NCBI GenBank assembly: GCA_036703315.1
Contig: DATNPH010000037.1
Coordinates: 1 to 64,000, forward strand
Length of the DNA stretch: 64,000 nucleotides
Source: DATNPH01 sp036703315
GTDB taxonomy: Bacteria; Cyanobacteriota; Cyanobacteriia; Cyanobacteriales; Coleofasciculaceae
Reading direction: 5' to 3'
Shown: in pieces, positions 1 to 11,000 of the stretch
How positions within the stretch are numbered: position 1 is the stretch's first letter
Layout: each line of letters opens with the position of its first letter
Program-made: the position numbers and the translations under genes
The notes under the pieces: generated by a model
Told to the model about the DNA's origin: nothing
The model's input: the letters and a program-made list of their open reading frames with translations, nothing else
The model's database searches: none

Positions 1-75
1 CATCAGCTTGATGTAGAAGCTGGTCAACTTACTTTGCAAGCTGAAGCGAACGTTACCCAGCTTCCTTCTGCGTGA
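1..75 (+). CDS. C-terminal end of an unseen upstream gene
   Basis: The first 24 codons are open from the window edge and stop at TGA 73-75; the visible tail reads HQLDVEAGQLTL and ends in LPSA. The next gene follows 71 bases later on the same strand, so the two may be co-transcribed. The fragment is too short to name a family. It is called coding only because the frame is open from the edge and its composition looks protein-like. Confidence 0.4.
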   Translation, partial: HQLDVEAGQLTLQAEANVTQLPSA

Positions 76-146
76 GCCTTCAATTGCTTGGAACTGCTCA
101 TAAAGCGGTTTTGACCTATAAAAATCTTAAAAATAGTGAGAGGAAC

Positions 147-668
147 ATGACACAGACTCCAAATATCCCACCAATAATCGAAAGTGACGAGAATGAATAT
201 CGGGACAGTGGCGTGCCTAGTACAGTAACGATTGCTGGGCATCCTCTTCATCCTCCAATGGTTGTTTTTCCAGTTGCTCTTTTAGTTGCAGTCGCAGCCT
301 TTGATATTGGCTATTGGTTGACAAAAGACCCTTTTTGGGGGAGAGGCTCGTTTTGGCTGCTCATAGGTGGGCTACTCACTGGCATTGTAGCGGCGCTGAT
401 TGGCATGATGGACTTTCTGAAAATTGGTCGAGTGCGGAAGCACACAGCAGGTTGGGCGCATATGTATTCCAACGTTATAGCGCTGGTGCTAACAGCAATC
501 AATTTAGTGCTTCGTTTAGGCGATCGCACTGAGAATATCCTGTATACAGGGTTGATAATCTCAGCAGTTGTTGCGACGCTTCTCGGTATTGGTGGTTGGT
601 TTGGAGGCGAACTGATTTACCGCCATAAAATTGCTGTAATTGGCTATGGCGATCGCGATCAACCCTAG
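147..668 (+). CDS. DUF2231 family membrane protein
   Basis: A 173-residue protein with four predicted membrane segments (roughly residues 46-66, 76-98, 108-127 and 134-157) preceded by the family hallmark GHPLHPP near residue 36. This arrangement is that of DUF2231, a cyanobacterial and proteobacterial integral membrane family without an assigned biochemical role. I chose ATG 147 over the longer open frame from 72 because GAGAGGA sits four bases upstream and the family motif lies at the usual distance from it. It may share a transcript with the preceding fragment. The product probably sits in the cytoplasmic or thylakoid membrane; no catalytic residues are apparent. Confidence 0.85.
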   Translation: MTQTPNIPPIIESDENEYRDSGVPSTVTIAGHPLHPPMVVFPVALLVAVAAFDIGYWLTKDPFWGRGSFWLLIGGLLTGIVAALIGMMDFLKIGRVRKHTAGWAHMYSNVIALVLTAINLVLRLGDRTENILYTGLIISAVVATLLGIGGWFGGELIYRHKIAVIGYGDRDQP

Positions 669-808
669 CCAATAGCTCAAAATATTTCTAATTCTCAACT
701 GAAGCGCCTGTCTGAGCATCATGTCTCTCGGACAGGCTTCGTGTTTTTGTGGGCAGGACTTACGCAAATCCATCCTGGAAACACCATTTGTAGGGGCGGA
801 CAGCTATT

Positions 809-996
809 ATTGGTGTCAACTTAAGCTCAGGCGAATGGATGCAAGCTGCTATAAAAACCAAGTCCGCCTGCGCGGACTAACGACAAATCAAGGTTTCTGA
901 AACCCGCCCTTCACTTCGTTCGAGGGTAAACTCCGGCGGGTTTTGTTTGTGTAGCTGCGGTTTTAACCGCCCAGCTAACGTTAAGTTGACACCGAT
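809..996. mobile_element. MITE-like element, copy 1 of 2
   Basis: This 188-bp stretch begins ATTGGTGTCAACTTAAG and ends with its imperfect complement GTTAAGTTGACACCGAT (15 of 17 positions). Inside are the hairpin GTCCGCCTGCGCGGAC and a CCCGCC/GGCGGG pair. A second copy with perfect ends lies at 23541-23702 and shares the internal blocks AAAAACCAAGTCCGCCTGCG and GTGTAGCTGCGGTTT. It has no coding capacity. The ends suggest mobilisation by a transposase encoded elsewhere. No clear target duplication is visible around this copy. It fills most of the 344-base gap between the flanking genes. Confidence 0.75.
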
Positions 997-1012
997 GGAT
1001 AATATCCTGCCC

Positions 1013-1450
1013 TTACCCTGCTTCAAAAACAGCGATGCATTTAATCTCAACAATTAACCCTGGTGTAGACAAGGTGGTTACGCCAACACCTGTCCAGGTT
1101 GGATAGTTGTTCGTAAAGTAGCGATCCTTAACCTCAATAAACAGGGGTAAGTAAGGAATAGTAAACGGTTGTTGACCAGATGCTGTATACAGTTCTGGGC
1201 TAGTTACATGGTAAGTTACCATCTCGACTACATTATCAAAGGTAGCTTCTGCTGTGGTTAGCACCTTCTTCACATTCTCGAAAGTTTGGACAAATTGAGC
1301 CTCTGGTTCTGCAACAACCTGCATATTGTCATCTCTGCCCACTTGCCCTGCAATGTACAAAGTATTGCCAATTTTGATCCCAGGGCAGTAGTGATATTTT
1401 TCGTATAAGATTTCCATTCCTTTGGGAATAATCACTTCACGAGTGGGCAT
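1013..1450 (-). CDS. RidA/YjgF/UK114 family protein, divergent
   Basis: A 145-residue protein with the RidA fold signature (ILYEKYHYCPGIKIGNTLYIAGQVG at the N-terminus, VEIKCIAVF at the C-terminus), slightly longer than the usual 125-130 residues. Classical RidA enzymes hydrolyse reactive enamine/imine intermediates using an Arg in a PAR motif; here the aligned stretch reads PTWTGVG, so the Arg is replaced by Trp. It therefore belongs to one of the non-canonical Rid subfamilies and may not deaminate imines. The start is secure: AGGAGG lies six bases before the ATG. It is monocistronic between a MITE and the end of the sensor operon. Confidence 0.88.
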   Translation of the reverse strand: MPTREVIIPKGMEILYEKYHYCPGIKIGNTLYIAGQVGRDDNMQVVAEPEAQFVQTFENVKKVLTTAEATFDNVVEMVTYHVTSPELYTASGQQPFTIPYLPLFIEVKDRYFTNNYPTWTGVGVTTLSTPGLIVEIKCIAVFEAG

Positions 1451-1521
1451 AGTGAACCTCCTGAATTGGCGATCGCAACCTTACTTCAACTACTAAGCGG
1501 TTACAAGTTGTACTATGGCAG

Positions 1522-2652
1522 TCACTTAAAGTCTTGACAGCAATTGCTTATGACTTGGTTGTTTAAAGGCAGTGTGATAGTAAATGTCGTTCCTACACCA
1601 ACAACGCTTTCTATGGCAATTTGTCCACCATGTAAATCTACACACTTTTTAACCATCGTCAGTCCTAGACCAGTGCCGGGGATATCGTTAACATTTTCAG
1701 CTCGCTTAAATGGCTCAAATAGGTGTTCCTGATCGGCTGGAGGTATGCCAATACCTGTGTCTTTAACTCGCAAAACAGCCTCTCCATTGGGACAGTCAAG
1801 TTCTAAATAAACTTGACCCCCAGAAGGAGAATATTTGATAGCATTTGAAAGTAAATTGTTAAGAATATGCCATAGCAGTTTTCTATCCAAACAAACCTCA
1901 CTAGTCTGACCTTTGTTAGTAAAAATGATTTGGTGCTTGGAACCAGCACTAAACTGTATTTCTTCAACTAAATTGTGGCAAAATTCTTCCAAATCTAGCG
2001 GTGCTGGATGAAACGCTAAGTTACCTCCTTCGGCTCTAGCGAGTATCAAAGTATCATTTAAAAGCTGATCCATAGATTTAATATTTTCTTGAATCAGATA
2101 TAAGTATTCCCGTTTTCTCATCTCAGATAAGTTTTGGCTGTGTTGTTCAAGTAATTGAGCAGCAGATAAGATAGCAGCCATCGGGTTACGGAATTCGTGG
2201 ACGACCATCGACCAAAAGTGAGATTTGAGTTCGCTTAATTCTTTTTCTTTCTCCAAAGCTATCCGAATCGCTGCTTCAGCCAGACGCCTGCGAAGGGCAA
2301 TTTCAATAGCTGTATGCAAGTCTTTTTCATCGAAGGGTTTGACTATATAGCCAAATGGCTCTGTAATCTTGGCTCGTTGTAAGGTGTTTTCATCAGCGTA
2401 AGCCGTTAAATAAATTACGGGAATATCAAAATCCATCCGAATTTGTTCAGCAGCTTCTATTCCGTCCATCTCGCCTTTCAACTGAATATCCATTAACACT
2501 ACGTCTGGCAGTGTCTCTGATACTTTTTTAATCGCTTCTTCTCCCGAAGACACTGATGCTAGCACAACATATCCTAAGTTTTTTAATCGCTTAGCTATAT
2601 CTTTAGCAACAATTCTTTCGTCTTCAACAACGATAATCTTTTCATTAGCCAT
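1522..2652 (-). CDS. Response regulator-histidine kinase (REC-HisKA-HATPase)
   Basis: A 376-residue soluble protein with the receiver domain first (about 1-120; phospho-acceptor Asp near 54 in VLMDIQ) followed by HisKA (H-box VVHEFRNP, His near 152) and HATPase_c (DTGIGIPP and GTGLGLTMVK boxes). There is no sensor or membrane segment, so it should be driven by phosphotransfer through its own receiver. Its ATG lies one base after the stop of the CBS-GAF kinase gene, with GAAGGG as ribosome site inside that gene's end, so the two are translationally coupled. The inferred path is CBS/GAF signal to upstream kinase, to this receiver, to this kinase domain. The final target is not in the window. 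Confidence 0.9.
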   Translation of the reverse strand: MANEKIIVVEDERIVAKDIAKRLKNLGYVVLASVSSGEEAIKKVSETLPDVVLMDIQLKGEMDGIEAAEQIRMDFDIPVIYLTAYADENTLQRAKITEPFGYIVKPFDEKDLHTAIEIALRRRLAEAAIRIALEKEKELSELKSHFWSMVVHEFRNPMAAILSAAQLLEQHSQNLSEMRKREYLYLIQENIKSMDQLLNDTLILARAEGGNLAFHPAPLDLEEFCHNLVEEIQFSAGSKHQIIFTNKGQTSEVCLDRKLLWHILNNLLSNAIKYSPSGGQVYLELDCPNGEAVLRVKDTGIGIPPADQEHLFEPFKRAENVNDIPGTGLGLTMVKKCVDLHGGQIAIESVVGVGTTFTITLPLNNQVISNCCQDFK

Positions 2653-2653
2653 T

Positions 2654-4852
2654 TTATTGAACCCTTCTTGCCAGCCCTACTTCAGAAAACTTCATTGTAA
2701 AGGTTGTGCCCTGGCTTCTATCAAGCTCGATGGTTCCCTCTAGCTGTTCGATAAAGGTACATACCAATTGCAACCCTAATGACTCAGTGTCTTGAAAGTC
2801 TAAATCTTGGGGAAAACCAACCCCATTATCCCTAACAGTTAGGATAAACTTATTATTACTGCTTGAGTGAATGTTAACTTCAATTCGGTTCTCCGGATTG
2901 GCTGGTGTAAAGGCATGTTTTAGTGAGTTGGAAACCAATTCGTTGATAATCAAGCCACAAGAAATTGCCGTATCGAGATTTAACCAAATATCCTTAGCAT
3001 TTATCCTTAAGGTAATGGCTTGTGAGCGAGCTGTGTACGAGCGAAGTAAATTACCTGTCAAATCACGAATATACTCGGCAAAGTCTATTCTAAATAAGTC
3101 TTTGGATTGATACAGTTTCTCATGGATTAATGCCATTGAGCGAATGCGGTTCTGACTATCTTTGAATGAGGCTAGAGCTTTTTCATCCTTGATATAGTCA
3201 GACTGCAATCTTAGTAAACTAGAAATAATTTGTAAGTTGTTTTTGACACGATGGTGAACTTCCTTAAGTAGGAGTTCTTTCTCTTTGAGCGATACCTTAA
3301 GTTGCTCCTCTGCTCGTTTACGCGATTCGAGTTCCATCTGGACTTGCTGATACAGTTCAGATTGTTGAATGGCGATCGCCACATGTGTTGCCAGTTGTTT
3401 AAGCAAATCAATTTCAAAGTGACGCCAATACCTAGGTTCTGAACAGTGGTAAGCACAGAATAATCCCCATAGGTGTTCTCCTTGCAGGATAGGAACGACA
3501 AGGCTAGCTCGAATGTCATAGAGCACTAGGATATCGATGTGACATTGGCTTAAACCCGCTGTGTAGATATCCTCCACGACTTGAGTGCGCCCTTGCTTGT
3601 AAGATTGAGCATAGTTTTTCCCAAAGCAAGTATCAGAGATTGTGCTGTTCAGGGCAGGCTGCCAACCGGAAGCAACGGATTCGACCACGACTGTTCCACT
3701 TAAATCTGCATTGAAACGGTAGATGATCACACGCTCAGTCTGAAGAAATTGCCGCACTTCGTCCACTGCCCTATTGAGTATTTCATCTAAATTGAGTGAC
3801 TCACGAATGCCCAGTGACATTGCAGTTAAGAGGCGACTGCACTTAAGCTGCTCCAGTAGTTCAGCTGGGTTTTCTAACAAGTGAGGTTCCGGGACATCAT
3901 TGCGGTTTTGTGATTCTACTTTTTCAGCTTTAAACTGGCTGATGGAGCGCTGTAGTTGTTCTACTGCGCTAGACATGTCCGTAAGGTCAAGAGTTTGCAG
4001 AAAGCTGGTTGCTGTAACAATGCCTAGGAGTTTCTCAGGACTATCGGATACTACAAATCGCTGCACACACTGCTGTTGCATTTCCCAGTAGGCAGCTAGC
4101 ACTGATTTGGAAGGACTCAAGCACAACAAGGGTATACTCATCAGACTTTGAGCTTGGATCTGTGATAAATCCAGCTCTAGAGCCATTAACTGGATAATAT
4201 CTCGCTCTGTAATCATCCCTAGTGGCTGCATGTCATCAGGAGAATCGCCCTCTGTCAGCACGACGCAATCGACCTGATGTTCTGCCATCAGTTGAGCCAA
4301 ACTCAATGCTGAAGCGATCGCGGGTGCACAGAATACTGGAGTGGAAATAACTTCTGCCAACTCCCGTGATTTCAATAATTCATCGACTTGCAACACTTGG
4401 CGAATACTGGCGGGTGTGACTAGTCCTACCAGTTTTCCCTGAGCATCCACAATCGGTAGGTGTCTCTTTTGATGTTGACGCAGTAGTGACAGTGCGGTAA
4501 AAATATCCTGAGCATCCGATTGAGTCAGAGCGATCGCTGGCTGGCTCATCACCTGATCAATTCTCAATTCTGCTAAATTTCTACCATCTGCGATTACTTG
4601 TAAAGCTTCTGTTTGGGTAAATATACCCAATAAATGCGACTCTTGAGTCACTATGATAGCGCTAGCCCGTGCTTCACTCATCAGCACTGTGTCGAGTGGT
4701 ACACCCAAACTGGGGAGTACACAGCTGCTGTAGGCTTTACTCATCATAGCGATGGCCTCCAGCAGTGGGGTGTCAGGGTCTACCGTTAGAGGCCGAGGGT
4801 CAATTGCAGGCTCTAAGCAAAGTATAGGTGCTGGCAGGTCTTGCTGTTCCAT
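2654..4852 (-). CDS. CBS-GAF sensor histidine kinase (HisKA_2 type)
   Basis: A 732-residue cytoplasmic kinase. Two CBS pairs (about residues 15-150 and 165-305; for example the HLPIVDAQGKLVGLVTPASI stretch) precede a short coiled linker, a GAF domain (about 345-500, with ERVIIYRF and LWGLFCAYH), a HisKA_2 dimerisation helix (LKEVHHRVKNNLQ, His near 533) and HATPase_c (NELVSNSLKHAF, DNGVGF). CBS pairs usually bind adenosyl ligands, and GAF domains in this context often bind bilins or small molecules; a Cys-His pair occurs in DTCFGKNY and SQCHIDI but is not proof of a chromophore. I took ATG 4852 rather than the TTG 39 bases upstream. First gene of a two-gene operon with the receiver-kinase. 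Confidence 0.9.
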   Translation of the reverse strand: MEQQDLPAPILCLEPAIDPRPLTVDPDTPLLEAIAMMSKAYSSCVLPSLGVPLDTVLMSEARASAIIVTQESHLLGIFTQTEALQVIADGRNLAELRIDQVMSQPAIALTQSDAQDIFTALSLLRQHQKRHLPIVDAQGKLVGLVTPASIRQVLQVDELLKSRELAEVISTPVFCAPAIASALSLAQLMAEHQVDCVVLTEGDSPDDMQPLGMITERDIIQLMALELDLSQIQAQSLMSIPLLCLSPSKSVLAAYWEMQQQCVQRFVVSDSPEKLLGIVTATSFLQTLDLTDMSSAVEQLQRSISQFKAEKVESQNRNDVPEPHLLENPAELLEQLKCSRLLTAMSLGIRESLNLDEILNRAVDEVRQFLQTERVIIYRFNADLSGTVVVESVASGWQPALNSTISDTCFGKNYAQSYKQGRTQVVEDIYTAGLSQCHIDILVLYDIRASLVVPILQGEHLWGLFCAYHCSEPRYWRHFEIDLLKQLATHVAIAIQQSELYQQVQMELESRKRAEEQLKVSLKEKELLLKEVHHRVKNNLQIISSLLRLQSDYIKDEKALASFKDSQNRIRSMALIHEKLYQSKDLFRIDFAEYIRDLTGNLLRSYTARSQAITLRINAKDIWLNLDTAISCGLIINELVSNSLKHAFTPANPENRIEVNIHSSSNNKFILTVRDNGVGFPQDLDFQDTESLGLQLVCTFIEQLEGTIELDRSQGTTFTMKFSEVGLARRVQ

Positions 4853-4975
4853 AGTTAACCTGTAGGTCGTTACTACAGGTGCTGAGCACAACTTGAGAAA
4901 TTTTATTGTGTCCTTTTAGGCTCTCTGAAGTCTAGCCCTGAGGTCTTAATTTCAGATCTAACTTGAGAATAAGGA

Positions 4976-5072
4976 GTGGGCAATGGGCAATGGGCAATAG
5001 GTAATGGGGAGAATATTCTACGTAGTCTATGTGATACTAATCACCAATCACCAATCACCAATTATCAATTAC
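4976..5072. repeat. Heptamer short tandem repeats (STRR type)
   Basis: Two short arrays: degenerate ATGGGCA heptamers at 4976-5009 and ATCACCA heptamers at 5038-5072. They resemble the short tandemly repeated repetitive sequences known from filamentous cyanobacteria. The second array runs into the last codons and the TGA (5065-5067) of the CHAT protein gene, so the repeat supplies that gene's stop. Similar heptamer runs occur at 12188-12265 and 17790-17840. Confidence 0.7.
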
Positions 5073-8000
5073 CTTTGCCAATGAGAGTGAATGCCGCCCA
5101 ATTTCTGGGGTTGGGGTGTTGTTTCATTATTGTCAGCATCGCTTGTCGCAATGCTTGAGCTTTATCAGGGTTTTTTTGGAGATTTTGATAAAACTCGGTC
5201 ATTAATAATGCTGTAGGTGCATCAGGAACTGACCACAGAGAGACAACGACGCTAGCCACACCCGCACTAATAAATGAACGAGATAAGCCAATTACGCCAT
5301 CACCTGTAATTCGGCCTCGTCCCGTGTCGCAAGCACTCAAAACGACTAGTTCTGCATTGAGTTTCAGGTCTAGGATTTCTTCAGCAGTGAGTAAACCGCT
5401 ATCTTTACTAGATGGAGCAAGCGCGATCGCACTTTTCAATCCTTGGATGTCATCAAGTATTCCATGTGTTGCCAGATGGATAATTCGAGCGTTGGCCATC
5501 AACGGCAAAATCGATGCTTTCGTGGCTTGATTATCTGTCAGGGCTTGAGTTTTTAATAGGGGTGCGATCGCTTTGGCTTCTGCTTCTGCACCCGGTAAGG
5601 CTGGTAATTGTTTCGGGGGTTGCCCAATGGCGGGTGCAACTTTGGGCATAGTAGGATTACCTACCACCAGCACCTGTTTGCCTCGTATGGCTAGCCGTTG
5701 GCGTTGCTGCTGTGTGAGTTCTAAAACCTGAATTGACGGTGCGGTGAGGAGGGTATGTTTTTCAATCAGGTATTTACCAGTTTCATCCTGCAAAGCTGGG
5801 AAAGGAACGAGGAACAAAGAACTTTGGGGGATGAAGATGACATTGGCATTAGGGTCGGTGGGAAGTTGGTCTGCGATCGGTTCAATTAAGAGTTTATGGA
5901 GTCGCTGCAATTGCTGGGTAAGGTTAGCTTCCTGTCTTTGCTGAAATCCTGGTCTAGGACGCACGGTAATGATAGGTAGACCCCTAACACCTATGGAATC
6001 ACGGGTGATGGTAACCAGGTCTTCTAGAGAGGTATTCTCTTTCTGCCACAGAGATTTTAGGTCACTGCGATGAAATGTTATTTCACCTGTGGGCTTAATT
6101 ACCCAGATATAGAGTTCTGATTCTAAGGTTTGTTCTTTACCTTGAACTTTGAAATTATCATAAATAATCGAATATTGAACCAGAGTAGCATTTTGAGCTT
6201 TGGCAATTTGTTTTATCTGCTCGACATTAGGTGGAGTAAGGCTGGGTTGCTCTTTTAGGTTAGGGGATATTCGAGAAGCAAGTAACTCTACAAAAGCACG
6301 CGCCCGTCCTCGTTCGGCGATTTCTAGGGCTTCATTAGGTTTATTCTGAGCAATCAAAATTTCTTGCAACAGGCGGTAAGTGCGAGCTTGCTTATCAAAG
6401 ATGGATACTTTATTGGCATCATCTAATTTAGTTCGCAGATTTTCCCAAATCACAATAGCATTGCGTAGGTGTTGTTCGGCTTCTGGGAGATTGCCTGATT
6501 GACGCTGAGCATAAGCTAGATTGTTCAAAGCATTGCCCTCGCCTTCCAAGTCTTCCTGTTGCCGTGCTTTCGTCAAACTTGAGGAGTGTAAGTCGATCGC
6601 CTTTGCCGTGTCGCCAAGCGTTAGGTAAGTATTTCCTAAACCTGCCAGGGCTTCAATTGGGCTAAATTCTAATGTCTCTTTGTAATATTGAAGGGCTTTG
6701 GCATAGTCACCCAAGGAATAGTAAATTTTTGCCAAATTGACTTTAGCTTGTGCCACGCCTGAGCTGTTTTGCGCGGTTTCGTCAATGGCTAAGGCTTGCA
6801 AATAATCTTGAATTGCTTTGTCAGAGTTGCCTTGGGAATTGTAAGCATTGCCTCGACCTCGGAAAACCTCTGCTTTACTTTTTTGGTTTTTGTTCTGCTC
6901 TAAGGTCTTTAAAGCATCGTTGTAATACTCAATGGCTTTGTCATAGTCAGCCAAGGAAGTATGAACATTACCTAGATTTGAGAGATTCTTTACCTGCCTT
7001 TCGAGGTAATTGAATTCTTTAGTGACTTGCAAAGCTTGAGAGTAGGAGTCAATGGCATTGGTATAGTCGCCGAGGCAATAGTAAGCATTACCCAGTTTTT
7101 GTAAAATATAAGCTTCGTTTTCCTTGTCGCCAATTTCTCGGTAAATATTGAGTGCTTTTTCCCAAGGCGGCAATGCTGCTGAACAATTAGGCGCGTAAAA
7201 TTCCCAATCCCGCAGTCTGTCTGCTTCCACTTGCTGAGAAGAAGGCGGTGCCGTCAAGGCTAGAGTTGCTAGCAGCTTGCCAGATAAGTTCCACACACGG
7301 GCAGTGCCATCATCAGATGCAGTGACAATACGCTGTCCATCTGAGCTAAAACTGACGCTGTTGACCCTGTCCTGATGCCCTTTGAGTTCTACTATGAAGT
7401 TGTTAGACAAATCCCACACACGGGCAGTGCCATCATCAGATGCAGTGACAAGGCGTTGTCCATCTGGGCTAAAACTGGCGACAATCTGTTGTCTATCCGG
7501 CCTAAAACTGGGAATGTCGATATAGCTATTACGCCCAATCAGTGTTGCTTTGCCCGAAGTATCCCAAACATGGGCAGTGCCGTCATCAGATGCAGTGACA
7601 ATGTGATGTCCATCTGGGCTAAAACTTGCACTGTAGACCTGTGATTGATGCCCTATGAGTTCCACTAGCAGCTTGCCCGAACTATCCCAAATATAGGCGT
7701 TGCCATCCCAGGAAGCAGTGACAATCAGCTTGCCATCCGGGCTAAAACTCGCACTATTGAAATCACTTCGATGCCCAATAAGTTCCGCTAGTAGTTTACC
7801 GGAGGTATCCCACACACGGGCAGTATTGTCCTCGGATGCGGTGACAATCAGCTTGCTATCTGGGCTAAAACTTGCACTTCTGACACGACCAGTATGCCCT
7901 TTGAGTTCTGCCAGCAGCTTGCCAGAAGTATCCCACACACGGGCAGTTTTGTCCCAGGAAGCAGTAACAATCAGTTTGCTATCCGGGCTAAAACTAGCAC

Positions 8001-11000
8001 TGAGATGGTGCTGATGCCCCTTGAGTTCTGCCAGCAATTTACCGGAAGTATCCCACACATGGGCGGTGGAACTAGAGGCGGTGAGAATCAGCTTACCATC
8101 GGGGCTAAAACTGGCACTGCTGACATTGCGCTGTACCTCCTTGAGTTCTGCTAACAGTTTGCCCGAAGTATCCCACACACGAATGATGCCACCAGTGTCT
8201 GCGGTAAGAATTCGTTGTCCATCAGGACTAAAATCGGCACTGATGATACTGTCATTACCCTTGAGTTCCACTAGCTGCTTGCTGGAAGCATCCCAGATAC
8301 GGGCACTGCCGTCATTAGAGGCAGTGAGAATCCGTTGTCCATCAGGACTAAAACTGACACTGATGACACTGTCAGTATGCCCCTTGAGTTCTGCCAGTAG
8401 CTTGCCAGAAACGTTCCATACACGAACAATGCCACCGCCGCTCTTTTCGCCATTGTCTGCGGTAACAATCCGTTGTCCATCTGGGCTAAAACGGGCTCTG
8501 ATTACAATGTCCTGATGTCCCTTAAGTTCTGCCAGTAGCTTGCCGGAAGTATCCCATACACGGGCGGTTTTGTCCGAGGATGCAGTGACAATGCGCTGTC
8601 CATCTGCACTAAAACTGGCGCTGTAGATTTTGTTAGTATGCCCTTTTAGTTCTGCCAGCAGCTTGCCAGAGATATCCCACACAACGGCAGTATTATTTTT
8701 GGCTGTGGTGACAATCCGTTGTCCATCCGGACTAAAAATAGCACTCTCGAAGTCCAAATCCCCCTTGAGTTTTGCCAAGAGCTTGCCGGAAGTATGCCAT
8801 ATATAAGTAGTACCAACAGATGAAGTGGCAATCCGTTGTCCATCTGGGCTAAAAGTAACTCTCCGAATATCCTGATGCCCTTTAAGTTCTGCTAGCAGCT
8901 TGCCAGAAGTATCCCAGACACGGGCAGTATTGTCCTTGGATGCGGTGACAATCCGCTGACCATCCGGGCTGAAACTAGCTTTGTTGACACTCTTAGTATG
9001 CCCTTTGAGTTGCGCCAACACTTTACCGTTTGTATCCCACACACGGGCTGTGCCATCATCAGATGCGGTGAGAATTCGTTGCCCATCTGGGCTAAAACTG
9101 GCATTGTTGACACTGACATTATGCCCTCTTAGCTCGACCAACACCTTGCCGTTTGTATCCCACACTCGCGCAGCATCATCAGATGCGGTGAGAATTCGTT
9201 GCCCATCCGGCCTAAAGCTAGCACTGTATATATTGCTATTCCTATTGTTTGTCCAAGAGCGCTTTTTTTTTGTTCTAGGGGAAAAAGTATTTTCAAGCGG
9301 TCTGAATTGAGCTAACAACTTATCTGAAACGTACCACAGACGGGCAGTTCCATCATCGGATGCGGTGAGAATCCGTTGTCCATCCGGACTAAAACTGGCA
9401 CTGTAGACATCGTCTTGATGTCCCTTGAGTTCGGCGAGTAGCTTGCCAGATGTATCCCACACATGGGCAGTGTTGTCACTAGATGCCGTGATAATCAGCT
9501 TGCCATCCAGGCTAAAACTGGCACTGTAGACACTGCCCTGATGCCCTTGTAGCTCTGCTAGCGGCTTGCCCGAAGTGTCCCACACGCGGGCAGTGCCGTC
9601 CCGAGATGCAGTGACTATTTGTTTGCCATCCGGGCTAAAACTGGCACTCATGACATCCCTCTTGTGCCGCTTAAGTTCTGCCAGCAGCTTGCCGGAGGTA
9701 TCCCACACATAGGCAGTGCCGTCCCAAGATGCAGTGACTATTTGTTTGCCATCCGGGCTAAAACTGGCGCTGCTGACAGAACTCTGGTGCCCCTTAAGTT
9801 CTGCCAGCAGCTTGCCGGAAGTATCCCAGACACGGGCGGTGTAATTGTCCTCTGGAAAGGGGTTGTGAAGATCGCCAGATGCCGTGACAATTAGCTTGCC
9901 ATCTGGGCTAAAACTGGCAATTCTGGCAGCTATCTGATGCCCCTTGAGTTCTACCAGCAGTTTGCCGGAAGTATCCCAGACACGGGCGGTTTTGTCCTTG
10001 GATGCGGTAGCAATCTGCTTACCATCTGGGCTAAAACTGGCACTGTAGACTCTGTCAGTATGCCCCTTGAGTTCTACCAGCAGCTTGCCGGAGGTATCCC
10101 ACACACGGGCAGTTCCATCATCAGATGCAGTGACAATCAGTTTGCCATCTGGGCTAAAGCTGGCACTATTAACGAATCCATTGTGTCCAGTGAGTTTCGC
10201 TAGCAAGTTGCCCGCCGTATCCCACACATGGACGGTGTCAGTGGATACAGTGACAAACCGCTTGCCGTCTGGGCTAAAGCTGGCTCTCTGAATGCGCCGT
10301 TGATGCCCTTGCAGTTCACTAAACAACGTGCTGGAGGTGTTCCAGACGCGGGCAGAACCATCAACAGATGCCGAAACAATCCACCTTCCATCTAGGCTAA
10401 ACCTGGCACTGTTAACACTGCCGGAATGTCCTTGCAGTTTGCCTATCCACTTCCCCGAAGCGTCCCACACTAAGGCGGTGTAGTCAACGGATGCTGTGAC
10501 AATCTGCTTCCCATCCGCACTAAAACTAGCACTGTACACACTATCCTTGTGCTCTTTAAGTTGAGCCAACGGTTTCCCCAACAAATCCCAAACACGGGCG
10601 GTTTTATCATCCGATGCCGTAACAATCCGCTTACCATCCGGGCTAAAGCTGGCACTCCAGACTGTATCAGTATGCCCAGTCAGTTCCGCCAACGGCTTGC
10701 CAGACAAATCCCACACACGGGCAGTTTTATCAGCAGACGCCGTGACTAGACGCTTGCCATCTGGGCTAAAACTGGCACTGTATACACTGCCTGAATGTCC
10801 TTTGATTTCCACTAACTGCTTGCCCGAAGCATCCCACACGCGAACGCTTTTGTCAGCACTTGCGGTGACAATCCGCCCTCCATCCGGACTAAAACTGGCA
10901 CTATAAACATTACCTTGATGCTCAGTCAGTTCCACAAGCTGTTTGCCCGACAAATCCCACACACGGGCAGTACCGTCAAACGATGCCGTGACAATGCGCT

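Noticed and set aside
7375..10906. Many open frames on the plus strand opposite the WD40 array
   Set aside because: They repeat with the same 123-bp period and are by-products of the coding repeat on the minus strand.
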